64,000 bases of DNA, taken from positions 1 through 64,000 of the forward strand of contig JADJMM010000002.1 in assembly GCA_016709575.1 (NCBI GenBank), read 5' to 3'. The DNA is from Sphingobacteriaceae bacterium. GTDB lineage: Bacteria; Bacteroidota; Bacteroidia; B-17B0; Aurantibacillaceae. The notes beneath the pieces are model-generated. The model made no database searches. It worked only from the letters and a program-made list of their open reading frames with translations, and was not told where the DNA came from. Of this stretch, positions 38,310-48,823 are shown one piece after another. How positions within the stretch are numbered: position 1 is the first letter of the stretch; each line of letters begins with the position of its first letter. A program made the translations under genes and the position numbers.

Positions 38310-41218
38310 TAAGATTTATCCTATCGATACCTTTAAGTACATATTCATAACCACACGCTTCTCCAATACAAGACTGTTGGCGTTCTTCTTTTTGTTTGCA
38401 TTCAATTATTCGTACGCGCAACAACCCGCCTTTTCTATTCTTGGCGAAAATCAATTCAAGGGTTTACAAGTTTACGATGTAGTACAAGACAATGACTTAA
38501 ACTATTGGTTTGCTACCAATGAAGGCCTTTTTCTTTTGATCATTATAATTACCAAAAGATCGATTGCGAAGATGCTAAAGCTCTTCTGTTTTTGATTTTG
38601 TGGTCAATTCAAGAGGTACCATCTATTGTCACAACCTCAATAACCAGATCTTTCAAATCAAGGATAATAAATACAGTTTGTTATACGAACTAGAGCCTGA
38701 TGAAGTTTGTCCGGATATTAGTTTAATTATAAATGATAAAGATCACTTACTTATTGGATCCAAAAAATCATAGAACTTTCTGAAGACGGAACTATTATTA
38801 AACGTATAACCAGAAGTGATGGATATCTTGGTTTGCCTTTTGCCGATGTTAATAGAACCATTTTTTATCACTTAGGAGGAAGCGATTCTGTTTTGATAAT
38901 TCAGAACGAAAAAAAAATTGTTCAAAAATTCAAAAACGGCTCCGCTTCTTTATTACCCAATGAAATTCTGAAGTTTTTCTCCCTGGGCTCAAAAACCTAT
39001 GCCGTCAATTTAAAAACTAAAGCGGTTTATAGCTTTAATACAAAAACTATGAATTAAAATTATTAGGTACAAGCAATGCATTTGAATCCGCTCGAATGTC
39101 AGGCTTTACTCTGTTCAGGATAAACTTTGGGTAGCCGGTACACTCCCAGGTGTTGTTGTTCTGGAAAAAGAAATTATACCTGAACAGATAGATCCCTTAT
39201 ACAAAGATTATTTTATTTCTGATGTGTACGAAGATCATGAAGGGAACATCCTTCTTAGCACATTTGATAAAGGCATACTCGTTATTCCTGATGTGAAGAT
39301 TCCCGGTGTCATTCATTCTTTCCGGGATGATCCAATCACCTCGTTGTACTGCGATAAAGAAATGGGACTTTTGTTAGGTTCCTCAAAAGGCCAATTAATG
39401 GCTTACAAAAACAACTTACTCAGTACACTTAATAACAAAGGCAAACGGCCAATTGAACATTTATTTAGCAGTCCTGACTTTCCATTTATTCTGTTTGACG
39501 ACGGATACATCCGTTTAATTGATAAGCGTAGCAAAACGATTACAGAATTAATTGAAGCATCATTAAAAGATGCCGTCATAGTATCAAATGATTTATTTTA
39601 TATTGGCACTAACAGGGGAATTATTAAATGCGAAAGGAGTGGGGTTTCTAATTTCAAAATGTAGTCCCCTTAAAGATTTTGGATTCAGAGTATATTGCAT
39701 GTCTTATGATGTTACTAAAGGCATATTGTATGCATCGACTTCCAACGGTTTGTTTTACATTCATCCCAACGGAGAAGGTAAACCCATTACACGCCGAAAC
39801 CAGAATTTTTTTCCGAATACATTATGCTATTATAAGGGGAAAATTTATTCAGCGGATAAAACAGGCGGAATACTAGTTATTAAAAACGAAGAGATTGCAA
39901 CAACTATTTGGCCGAAGATTAACGGTCACACAGAACAAATTTCAAAACTCATCGTCTATAAGAACACTCTGGTTTCCCAATCATCTAAAGGCCTGTTTCA
40001 ATTTGATCAGAACGGAAAATTACTAAATGCATTAAATTCGTCGTTGGGCCTTTCTACCAATCGTATTATTGATTTTACTATCCACGACGATAAACTTTGG
40101 GTGAGCCATATAAATGGTGTGCAACAGATTGATCTTAGCTCGTTACACCAATCAATCACAACACCACTAATCAAAATTTCGAGTATTTTGGTAAACGACA
40201 AGGTGGTTGAAGGCAGAACAGATCTTACTGACTGATGAACGTAAAATACAATTCACGCTCTCATCTCCTACTCTAAGAAGCAGGGAGAATATTCATTATC
40301 ATTATAAACTGGAAGGGAACGACGATGCTTGGACCATAAATGATTATGCTTCAAATAAAATTACCTATAACGCACTTGCACCAGGCAATTACACTTTTTA
40401 TGTAAAAGCAGAAAAACAAGGCGTTTTTAGCAAAACTATTAGTTACACCTTCAAAATTAACTCCTCAATTTATTCAAGATGGTGGTTCATTGCTTTAGTT
40501 GCTTTAGCATTCCTGATAATTGTTTATTTCATTTACAAATGGCAATTAAATATTCAACGTAAAAAATCACAACAGATCAACGAATTAAATGCGTCAAAAT
40601 TAACCGCTATTCAGTCGCAAAATGAATCCGCACTTTATTTTTAATTCACTTAACTCTATTCAGGATTTAATTTTGAAAGGGGATGTAGAGCATTCTTATT
40701 CTTATATTACTACCTTTTCTAATTTAGTACGGAGAACCTTAAGTTACTCAGATAAAGACTTTATAGATTTTGAGCAGGAAATAAAACTAATTGAATTGTA
40801 TTTATCACTTGAGAAATTAAGATTTAAAAAAGATTTTTCGTTTACTATTAATACCAACAACATCGTTGATATTCAAATTCCACCAATGTTAATTCAGCCC
40901 TTTATTGAAAACGCTCTAGTACATGGGTTGCTACATAAAGAAGGCGAGAAAAAATTAACCATTCATTTCGAATTAAAAGACACTTTAATTTGTGTGATTG
41001 AAGATAATGGTGTTGGTCGCGAAAAATCAAAAGCCATTAAACTAAGGCAACGCTCCGAACACGAATCATTTTCAAGCAAAGCTATTTATAAACGATTTGA
41101 AATTTTAAGTAATGTTTTTGAAGGGCAATTTGGTTACACCTATGAAGATTTGCAGAAGGAAAATCAAGCAACAGGAACGCGCGTAAGCTTAATAATTCCG
41201 GTAAAACATAAATTTTAA
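38293..41218 (+). CDS. Second propeller LytS-type sensor kinase, frame-disrupted
   Basis: Paralogue of the kinase at 4886-7829. Signal peptide LLAFFFLFAFNYSYAQQ, then propeller repeats (FKGLQVYDVVQDNDLNYWFATNEGLF, KLWVSHINGVQQIDL), a Y_Y_Y domain (NIHYHYKLEGNDDAW, LAPGNYTFYVKAEKQG), a transmembrane helix (WWFIALVALAFLIIVYFIYKW) and the LytS core with MNPHFIFNSLNSIQ and EDNGVGREKSK. Breaks occur near 38530, 38765, 39055, 39105, 39655, 40220 and 40620. The start is unclear: a TTG at 38293 overlaps the helicase gene, and no ATG precedes the signal peptide. The joined length is about 970 aa. Pairs with the following LytTR regulator. Confidence 0.82.
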
Positions 41219-41280
41219 TCCATTCATGAATAAAACTGTATGATTGCTGAATTAAAAATAAATACATTCAAAACGAAAAC

Positions 41281-41288
41281 TAAGTTTG
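41281..41288 (+). promoter_or_regulatory. -7 element TAAGTTTG before LytTR gene
   Basis: A perfect TAnnTTTG located 6 bp before the GTG start at 41295, giving a leaderless transcript of the regulator separate from the kinase gene. No clear -33 TTG. Confidence 0.45.
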
Positions 41289-41294
41289 CATACT

Positions 41295-42032
41295 GTGAAT
41301 AAACTAAGAGCCATATTAGTTGATGATGAGGAAAGCGCGCGCGACGTTCTTCAAAATCTGTTATTAAGGTTTTGTCCGGACGTAGAACTTATTGCCAAGT
41401 GTGAAAATGTTTTAGAGGCTGTTGAAGTTATTAATAAAGAACATCCCGATTTAGTGTTCTTAGATATTGAAATGCCGAATTACGCCGGTTATGAAATAGC
41501 TAATTTTTTTAAAGAAATTAATTTTGAAATTATTTTTGTAACGGCGTACGACCAATATGCTATTCGCGCCTTTGAAGTTGCGGCTATCGATTATTTATTA
41601 AAGCCAGTTGATATTGAGCGTTTAAAATTATCAATTGCAAGAGTTAAAACACAACGCAATACCGAGCAACAAGCCCAACGTTTGGCTTTATTAAGCAATA
41701 CTTTAGAAAGCAAACAACTAAAAAATATTGTAGTTAGTGATAAGGGTCAGCAAAATATTATACCTATTGAAAGTATTATTGCTATCGAAGCGCAGAATCC
41801 TATTGTATTATTCATACAAGTGAAAAAAAGATTGTTGCCAGTAAAAATTTAAAACATTTTGAAACTATTCTCGAAAGCCTCCCTCAATTTATAAGAGTGC
41901 ATAAATCCTGGATGGTGAATAAAGAACATATCAAAAATTACTCCAAATCCGACCTTTCCATTCAACTAAGCAATAGGGTAACCACCAAACTCCAAATACA
42001 AAAAAATCGAGTTTGAAGCGGCTATTTCATAG
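41295..42032 (+). CDS. Second LytTR-family response regulator, frame-disrupted
   Basis: Cognate regulator of the kinase upstream. Receiver: ILVDDEESARDVL, phospho-Asp in LVFLDIEMPNYAGYE, ATAYDQYAIRAFE-like switch region (VTAYDQYAIRAF), and DYLLKPVDIERLK. The LytTR domain starts at about residue 140 (NIVVSDKGQQNIIPIESI). A break near 41795 is followed by HTSEKKIVASKNLKHFETIL and FIRVHKSWMVNKEHI; a last break in the A7 run near 42005 restores YKKIEFEAAIS before the TAG at 42030-42032. GTG start preferred over a TTG three codons upstream. Its probable operator pair begins 9 bp after the stop. Confidence 0.9.
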
Positions 42033-42040
42033 TAAAACAG

Positions 42041-42109
42041 TCCATTCCTGAAGCCAATTGTCCGTTGCTGAAGAATACAAATTTCTTGCATTTTTATGCG
42101 ATATGTTTG
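42041..42109 (+). promoter_or_regulatory. LytTR operator pair and promoter of LamG cargo gene
   Basis: Two direct-repeat half-sites TCCATTCCTGAAG (42041-42053) and TCCGTTGCTGAAG (42061-42073) agree at 11 of 13 positions, period 20 bp. A -7 element TATGTTTG follows at 42102-42109. The first 26 bases of the block recur identically upstream of the next cargo gene, with the same 61-bp distance to its -7 element. This is the tandem-repeat layout known for LytTR sites; binding is inferred. Confidence 0.65.
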
Positions 42110-42127
42110 TACGATAAAACTAAAACC

Positions 42128-43387
42128 ATGAAAAAAACTACTACTTATTTGCTCAATTACATTACTAACACAACAGATCAATGCTCAATGCTTTCCCGCG
42201 ATTAACAATTCATCACTTACTACTTTGCAAAACACAGTTTGTGTAGGCCAAAGTGCTACTATTACAGTTGGAGCTTCATTACCAGGAGTACAATACTATT
42301 TAAGAGACAATGCTACTAATACTGTAGTAACAGGACCACTAAATGGAACTGGCTCACCCTTATCATTTAATACAGGAACACTATCAACAACTCAAACATT
42401 TCATGTTTATGGTCAAAGCTTACCTGGAGGAAACGTTGCTTTAGATTTTGACGGAAATGATGATGAAATCTATCCAATTTATTCATCAGCAACAAACTCT
42501 TTAACACTAGAGGCTTGGATTTATCCAAGAGCAACAGTTTATAAAAGAATAATTTCAAATTACAAAGGAACAACTTTTGGCGGTCAATTTTCGATGGACA
42601 CTTATAATGCTACTAATAACGGAAGAGGTTTAAGATTTTTTGTAATTAGTGCGACTAGTGCAACTCACTCAGTAACTATAGCGAATGTTTTAACCTTAAA
42701 TACATGGAATCATGTTGCAGGTACTTTTGATAATGGTGTTATGAAATTATAGTAGCAAGTATTGGTAACTTCAACAGCTGCATTTACATCTCTTCCAGCT
42801 AATTCAAATGAAATAACTATTGGAGAAGATCCTTCGATTGTTGTTTCAGAATTTTTTGATGGAAAATGGATGATATCAGGATTTGGAACACAGCAAGAAC
42901 AGCAACAGAAATTTCACAAACATGAGTAATTGCCTAGTTGGAAATGAAGTTGGCTTAAAAAACTATTGGAAATTCTTGAAAATTCAGGCAACAAAGTACT
43001 TGACATCGTAACCAATGCTGTTGGCACAATGGCTTCTGCAATGTTACCTTCTACCGCTTGGACATCAGGAAATGTGAATTGTGGTACTGCAACATGTAAT
43101 TTAACAATGACCAATCTAAAAACTATTACCGTCTCTGCTTGTACTGGTTTAGCAGAATTGTCTTCTGGTAAACAAGACATCATTGTTTATCCAAATCCAA
43201 CAAACTCTACATTAAGCATTAAAACAGAAGAAACCATTGAATCAGCTACCGTTTATAATTTATTAGGTTCCGTTGTTCTTGAAGAAACAAACAAATCATT
43301 CTCGGTTGAACAGTTACCTGCTGGAGTTTATACGCTTAAATTAAAACAGCTAACGGAACTGGTACAGTACGCTTTGTGAAAGAATAA
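42128..43387 (+). CDS. Secreted LamG-domain T9SS cargo, frame-disrupted
   Basis: Extracellular protein of about 420 aa. After the first shift near 42150 the signal peptide reads LICSITLLTQQINAQC. Residues about 30-95 form an Ig-like segment (NTVCVGQSATITVG, STTQTFHVYGQSLPGG); then a LamG/concanavalin-like jellyroll: ALDFDGNDDEIYPI, SLTLEAWIYPRATV, LNTWNHVAGTFDNGVMKL. In-frame stops and shifts occur near 42750, 42870 and 42960. The C-terminal type A sorting domain reads YPNPTNSTLSIKTEE and ENVLEE-like strands, with a shift near 43341 that comparison with the downstream paralogue shows to be one missing base. Ends in a terminator. Ligand unknown. Confidence 0.78.
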
Positions 43388-43401
43388 AATCGCTTCTCTT
43401 T

Positions 43402-43439
43402 AAAAAAAGGAACTCACCTAAATAGTGGGTTCTTTTTTT
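43402..43439 (+). terminator. Terminator after LamG cargo gene
   Basis: A7-GGAACTCAC / GTGGGTTC-T7 stem with one bulge and a loop of about seven bases, 15 bp after the stop. Confidence 0.75.
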
Positions 43440-43440
43440 G

Positions 43441-43509
43441 TCCATTCCTGAAGCCAATTGTCCGTTACTAAAACGGTCAAATTCTCCATTCGCATTTTTT
43501 GTACTATTG
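43441..43509 (+). promoter_or_regulatory. LytTR operator pair and promoter of SBBP cargo gene
   Basis: Half-sites TCCATTCCTGAAG (43441-43453) and TCCGTTACTAAAA (43461-43473), period 20 bp; -7-like TACTATTG (one mismatch) at 43502-43509. Bases 43440-43466 are identical to 42040-42066, and the spacing to the -7 element is the same (61 bp) although the intervening sequence differs, which argues for selection on the site. Confidence 0.62.
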
Positions 43510-43536
43510 TCGCATATAAACTAACCAAAGAAAAAC

Positions 43537-45202
43537 ATGAAAAAAACTTTTACTATTTGCAGTGTTTAATTAGCGGTTCAATATCCGCTCAAAAGTTAGT
43601 GTGGGCTAAAAAACTCGGAGGTACCGGTGATGAATTTGGCAAAACTATTGCTGTTGATGCTTCCGGCAATGTTTATACAGCAGGATTTTTTACAGGCACA
43701 ACAGATTTCGATCCGGGTGCAGGAATTTCCAATCTAACATCTTCCGGTGGTTTCGATATTTTTGTAAGCAAGTTGGATGCTTCAGGAAATTTTGTTTGGG
43801 CTAAAGCAATGGGCGGCGGACCAAATGACGACATGGCTTTTGGTGTAAATGTAGATGCATCCGGTAATGTATATACAACAGGTTTTTTCAGAGCTACAGC
43901 TGATTTCGATCCGGGAACAGGAACATTTACATTAAGTTCTAACGGTCAAAGAGATATTTTTATAAGCAAATTAGATGCTGCCGGAAATTTTGTTTGGGCA
44001 AAACAAATAGGCGGCACTGGTGATGATATCGGTTACAATACAGCCATTGATGCCTCAGGAAATGTTTATACTTGCGGTTACTTTGTTAGTACAGTTGATT
44101 TTAATCCGGGAGTAGGTACAAATAGCTTAACCTCCATAGGTACTAATGATATTTTCATTAGCAAATTAGATGCGGCAGGGAATTTTGTTTGGGCTAAAAC
44201 AATGGGCTCAACAACAGGAGATGTTGCTACGTGTATTACTTTTGATGCTTCGGCTAACGTTTATACTCTGGTTATTATAGTGGCACAGCAGATTTTGATC
44301 CGGGCGCAGGTACATCTAATTTAACAGTTACAGGAGTTAACGATATTTTTGTAAGCAAACTAGATGCTGCCGGAAATTTTGTTTGGGCTAAAAAAATGGG
44401 AGGTTCAGCCACTGATATAGCACAAGATATATTTGTTGACCCAACAGGAAATGTATATACAACCGGATATTTTAGCGGCACTCCTGATTTTGATCCTGGA
44501 GCCTCATCTTATACTTTAACATCAACAGGTCTTGAAGATATTTTTGTAAGTAAATTAGATGCTCTGGGTAATTTTGTTTGGGCTAAAAACTTAGGAGGTT
44601 CAGGTTACGATGTTGGTTACGGCATAACCGTTGATGCAGTAGGTAATGTTTACACTAGCGGAAACTTTAACGCGTCAGGTGACTTTGACCCAAATGCAGG
44701 CGTGAGCACTTTATTATCAAATGGTGGTTATGATATTTTCGTAAGTAAACTCGACGCGGGAGGTAATTTTGTTTGGGCCAAAAATTTTGGGAGCTCGAGT
44801 AACGATTTAGGTTATGATATTGCTTCAGATGCTTCAGGTAATATTCACACTACTGGTAGTTTTGCAGCTACAGCTGATTTCGATCCAAATAGCGGTGTGT
44901 TTAATATAAATATATCAGGTTTAAATGATGCATTTGTACATAAAATGGGTTCTCTAGGTGTTGGTATTAATGAAACCAAAGTTGGCATAGAAGCAATTGT
45001 TTATCCAAACCCTGCATTCTCAACTTTAAACATAAAAACCCAAGAAACAATTGAAATAGTTACTGTTTACAATTTATTAGGCGCTGTTGTTCTTGAAGAA
45101 ACAAACAAATCATTCTCGGTTGAGCAACTACCTGCGGGAGTTTATAAACTTCAAATTAAAACAGCTAACGGAATTGGTACAGTACGTTTTGTGAAAGAAT
45201 AA
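43537..45202 (+). CDS. Secreted SBBP seven-bladed propeller T9SS cargo
   Basis: Extracellular beta-propeller protein of about 555 aa. A shift near 43555 restores MKKLLLFAVFLISGSISAQ, a signal peptide. Seven repeats of about 65 residues follow, each with NFVWAK.mGG, a GNVYTTGYF strand, DFDPG.GT and DIFVSKLDA.G; seven blades fit the SBBP (seven-bladed beta propeller) family. A second shift near 44270 sits in repeat 4. The C-terminus is a type A sorting domain (VYPNPAFSTLNIKTQE, ending GTVRFVKE), almost identical at DNA level to that of the preceding cargo gene. Own terminator. Probably a surface or secreted binding protein controlled by the LytTR system. Confidence 0.85.
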
Positions 45203-45223
45203 TTACTTCAATTAATGTTATAC

Positions 45224-45255
45224 AAAAAAAGGAATCCTTTCGGGATTCCTTTTTT
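45224..45255 (+). terminator. Terminator after SBBP cargo gene
   Basis: A7-GGAATCC-TTTC-GGGATTCC-T6: a perfect stem with T tail 22 bp after the stop. It also insulates the convergent minus-strand operon. Confidence 0.88.
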
Positions 45256-45270
45256 GTTTATGAAAGGTAT

Positions 45271-46646
45271 TTAAATAGCTACAAACGAAATGTATTCAGG
45301 AGCAGTCTCTTTCATACTTGTAATTCCTCCTGTTATATTATATACTCTTTTAATTCCTGCTTTTTTTAATAAAGAACAGGCTATAATAGAACGATAACCT
45401 CCGGCACAATATACCGCATAAGTTCTATCTTTATCTAATGTGTTTACTGTGGATGGCAACTGGCTTAAAGTAATAAATACAGAATTTTTAATGAAGCAAG
45501 TTTCTCGTTCCGATGGCTTTCTTACATCCAAAATTATAGGGTTCGCTAACCTATCAATGTTTTTACCGGGAACGGAAATTATTTTCTCGGTTTCTTCTCC
45601 CGCCAAAATCCAATTGGTTATACTTCCCTTTAAGTATCCAACTACATTTTCATATCCTATTCTGGCTAATCGCACAATACTCTCCAACTCCTTTCCTTCC
45701 TCAGCTACCAAAACAATTGGCGTATGAAAATCTATTAATGACCCGGCCCAAACAGCATAATCACCATTTAAACCAATAGAAATTGAACCCGGCACAAATC
45801 CCATTTCAAATTCATCAGGAATACGGGTGTCAATAACCGTAACCCCGTCTCTAATTTTTAACTTTACCTCTTCGACACTTAATGCTTTACTCTCCCGATT
45901 GATAATTGTTTCGTAACTATCATAACCGCTAATATTAATTTTTGCATCCTTAAAGAAATATGGCGGAGGGGTTGGTAAATCTTTTGTAACTACATAAATA
46001 AATTCTTTCTTCGATAAATTTTGCATGGCATAATTGGTTTTTTTCTGCTCTCCTATTGTTGAAACAGTTTCTTTGCCAATATTTTTCCCGCATGCTGAAC
46101 CAGCACCATGACCCGGATAAACAATTAAACTATCAGAAGTGTCTTTATTTTTTTAGTCAAAGATTCAAACAACATTTCCGCTAATTCTTCCTTATTTAAA
46201 TTTCCACTCATTAAATCAGGACGGCCAACGTCACCAATAAATAAAGTATCCCCCGTAAAAACACAACGTGGCTTTTTTTCTTCATCGTAAAGAACAAGAC
46301 AAGATGATTCTATGGTATGTCCCGGCGTATGCAATACTTCCAATTCAATTTTTCCAATTTTAATTCTCTCTTTATCGGCAGCTATATGTGCCGTATAGTT
46401 TGGCTTCGCATTCGGACCATAAACAATCACAGCGTCCGTTAAACGGGCTATATCTAAATGTCCTGAAACAAAATCAGCATGGAAATGCGTTTCAAAAATG
46501 TATTTAATTTTTGCATGTCGCTTTTTCGCCATCTCTAAATAAGGTTCCGGTTCTCTTAAAGGATCAATAATTAAAGCTTCACCCTCCGATTCGATATAAT
46601 ACGCTGCCTGCGCCAGACAGTTAGTATAAATTTGTTTTATATACAT
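45271..46646 (-). CDS. Persulfide dioxygenase-like MBL/double-rhodanese fusion, one frameshift
   Basis: ETHE1-like metallo-beta-lactamase-fold enzyme, expected to oxidise glutathione or protein persulfide to sulfite, fused to two rhodanese domains. MBL motifs: ETHFHADFVSGH (metal site), VLHTPGHTIES, FTGDTLFIGDVGRPDL, and YPGHGAGSACGKNIGKET after the break near 46140 (one A added to the A7 run restores it). Rhodanese 1 (TVIDTRIPDEFEMGFVPGSI) has no active-site Cys; rhodanese 2 (ILDVRKPSERETCFI) has YCAGGYRS with the catalytic Cys. The total of about 459 aa is normal for this Bacteroidota fusion. It leads a run of minus-strand genes into aromatic catabolism. Confidence 0.88.
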
Positions 46647-46663
46647 AATTGATGATTTAAATT

Positions 46664-47653
46664 TTACTTTCCTTCCAAAATTAATTTTGACTCATGAAAT
46701 ATGCCTTTAATAGAAACAACGTTTAATGGTAATTCAAGTAACACGTGCAGAAAGCTTAATAAGAACAAACAGCTAAAACCAATTTTATAATCATAAGCAT
46801 ACAAGGCTATAGAAGTTAACCAAAGTGCAACAATTACACTTAATCTCTTTTTAGGAACTTCATGCCATTTTATAACACGCGTTTTAGAAAACCAATTTAG
46901 ATAATGATATGTATATGCAAATGCAATGAAGCGCATTAATAAAATTCCTGTCTTAGAAAAATAAATTTGACTAGCCATATTATCTTTAAATATGTCTACA
47001 TGCAATAATTCTTTTAAGGAGAAATAATTAATAGCCTCAAAACTTTTGTAAGACTCCCTTGAATAATCAGAATAAGCCCCATTAATACTTTGCGGAAAAA
47101 CATAAAACAAAATAACCGGACAAAGCACCATCACAATAAACGAAATGTATCCGCTTTTACTTCTTGTTTTTAAAGCGCCATACAAAACAAACAAGGCCGT
47201 AAATACAAATACGTGAATTAGGGTTGGAAGAAATACCGAAAGAAATAGGTAGAAGTTATCAGCCAATTTTAAAGTCACAATTGCCAGCAAAATTCCACCA
47301 ATACGTAAATAATGACTCTTTGTTAGTGCAAATATTACAGAAGCAATAACTGCTAAATAAATATATTTATTTACATCCTTGCCGGTAATATCTGAAGATA
47401 CACCAATCATTGGCGCAAGTATTGGTATAGTTATAAGAATTCCCAACACTACCAGTAAAATGCTATCGTATTTTCGTTTGGCGTAATACTGCTTATCGTG
47501 CAACCAACTTATTTCGGTAAGATAATGTAAAGGACCTAATACAGCATAGGCAAATAAAAACATCTCGAACGGAACAACAATCGCTATTACGCAACACACC
47601 AACATTAAACCAATGTTCAGGTAATTTATTCTATCGAGTGCGGTTACGTTCAT
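46664..47653 (-). CDS. Polytopic membrane protein with conserved histidines (329 aa)
   Basis: I do not recognise the family with certainty. About nine to ten hydrophobic helices cover most of the sequence. Histidines fall at helix ends in motifs that look functional: GPLHYLTEISWLHD near residue 40, FAYTYHYLNWFSKTRVIKWHEVP near 245-265, and LSFLHVLLELPLN near 300. Paired HY and WHE motifs in a polytopic protein recall membrane di-iron or Brp/Blh-like carotenoid dioxygenases, but this is only a resemblance. It is 10 bp upstream of the end of hppD and probably co-transcribed with hppD and hmgA. The frame is intact. Confidence 0.6.
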   Translation of the reverse strand: MNVTALDRINYLNIGLMLVCCVIAIVVPFEMFLFAYAVLGPLHYLTEISWLHDKQYYAKRKYDSILLVVLGILITIPILAPMIGVSSDITGKDVNKYIYLAVIASVIFALTKSHYLRIGGILLAIVTLKLADNFYLFLSVFLPTLIHVFVFTALFVLYGALKTRSKSGYISFIVMVLCPVILFYVFPQSINGAYSDYSRESYKSFEAINYFSLKELLHVDIFKDNMASQIYFSKTGILLMRFIAFAYTYHYLNWFSKTRVIKWHEVPKKRLSVIVALWLTSIALYAYDYKIGFSCLFLLSFLHVLLELPLNVVSIKGIFHESKLILEGK

Positions 47654-47663
47654 ATTCTATGCT

Positions 47664-48821
47664 TTACAAAGTTCCTCGTCTCGCCTGCTCTGCTTCTATT
47701 GATTCAAATAAAGCCTGGAAATTTCCTTTACCAAATGACTTCGCGCCTTTACGCTGAATGATTTCAAAAAATAAAGTAGGACGGTCTTCAACAGGTTTAG
47801 TAAATATTTGTAATAAATATCCGTCTTCATCTCTATCTACCATAATTCCCCATTTTTTCAATACGTCCATATCTTCTTCTATAATCCCTACTCTATCTTT
47901 TACCGTATCGTAATAAGTACCGGGTACATATAAAAATTCAACGCCACGTTTTCTCATTTCAGAAATTGTAAAAACAATATCATCAGTCGCAACTGCTATG
48001 TGCTGACAACCCGGACCGTGATAAAAATCCAAATACTCTTCCACCTGCGATTTCTTTTTTCCTTTTGCAGGCTCGTTAATTGGAAATTTAATACGACCAT
48101 TTCCATTGGTCATAACTTTACTCATTAAGGCAGTATATTCTGTTGAGATATCTTTATCATCAAAGGTAACCAGGTTAGCGAAACCCATTACATCTGCATA
48201 AAAACTTGCCCACTTATTCATTGCACCTAATTCAACATTACCTACCATATGGTCGACATACTTTAAACCCGTTGGTGTTGGCTTGTATTCTGTTTCCCAT
48301 TTTTGATAACCAGGCATAAATACACCTTTGTAATTTTTTCGCTCTACAAAAATATGAATGGTTTCCCCGTAAGTGTGAATTCCCGAACGTACTATTTCGC
48401 CATCCTTATCTTTTATAACTTCAGGCTCTAAATATGGTTTTGCACCGCGCTTCACAGTTTCTTCAAATGATTTTCTGGCATCATCCACCCATAAAGCAAT
48501 CACTTTAACACCATCACCATGATTACGGATGTGATGTGAAATTTGACTGTTAGGATCGAAAGGGCTCGTTAATACTAAACGAATTTTATCTTGTACTAAA
48601 ACATAAGATACTCTATCACGTGAACCCGTTTCTAATCCAGCATACGCTAATTCCTGAAAACCAAAAGCAGTTTTGTAAAAATGCGCTGCTTGCTTTGCGT
48701 TTCCTACATATAGTTCAACATAATCTGTTCCGTTTATTGGTAAAAAGTCTTGCGCTTTTTCGAAAACTTTTTCTCCGCTATAATCGTAATTTTTTACTTT
48801 GGTTAAATCTGCTGTTTCCAT
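47664..48821 (-). CDS. hppD: 4-hydroxyphenylpyruvate dioxygenase (385 aa)
   Basis: Converts 4-hydroxyphenylpyruvate to homogentisate in tyrosine catabolism. A non-haem Fe(II) enzyme of the vicinal-oxygen-chelate fold; ligands are visible as His in LKYVDHMVGNVELG, His in GPGCQHIAVATDDI and Glu in PTLFFEIIQRKG near the C-terminus, with the usual FGKGNFQALFESIE tail. Full length and in frame. The start is 2 bp after the hmgA stop, so the two are translated from one message. Bacteroidota HPPDs are about 380 aa. Confidence 0.96.
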   Translation of the reverse strand: METADLTKVKNYDYSGEKVFEKAQDFLPINGTDYVELYVGNAKQAAHFYKTAFGFQELAYAGLETGSRDRVSYVLVQDKIRLVLTSPFDPNSQISHHIRNHGDGVKVIALWVDDARKSFEETVKRGAKPYLEPEVIKDKDGEIVRSGIHTYGETIHIFVERKNYKGVFMPGYQKWETEYKPTPTGLKYVDHMVGNVELGAMNKWASFYADVMGFANLVTFDDKDISTEYTALMSKVMTNGNGRIKFPINEPAKGKKKSQVEEYLDFYHGPGCQHIAVATDDIVFTISEMRKRGVEFLYVPGTYYDTVKDRVGIIEEDMDVLKKWGIMVDRDEDGYLLQIFTKPVEDRPTLFFEIIQRKGAKSFGKGNFQALFESIEAEQARRGTL

Positions 48822-48823
48822 AA

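Noticed and set aside
43600..44960. Periodic repeats of about 195 bp, considered as CRISPR or satellite
   Set aside because: The period equals 65 codons and the repeats encode SBBP propeller blades with synonymous variation; there are no short identical repeats with unique spacers.
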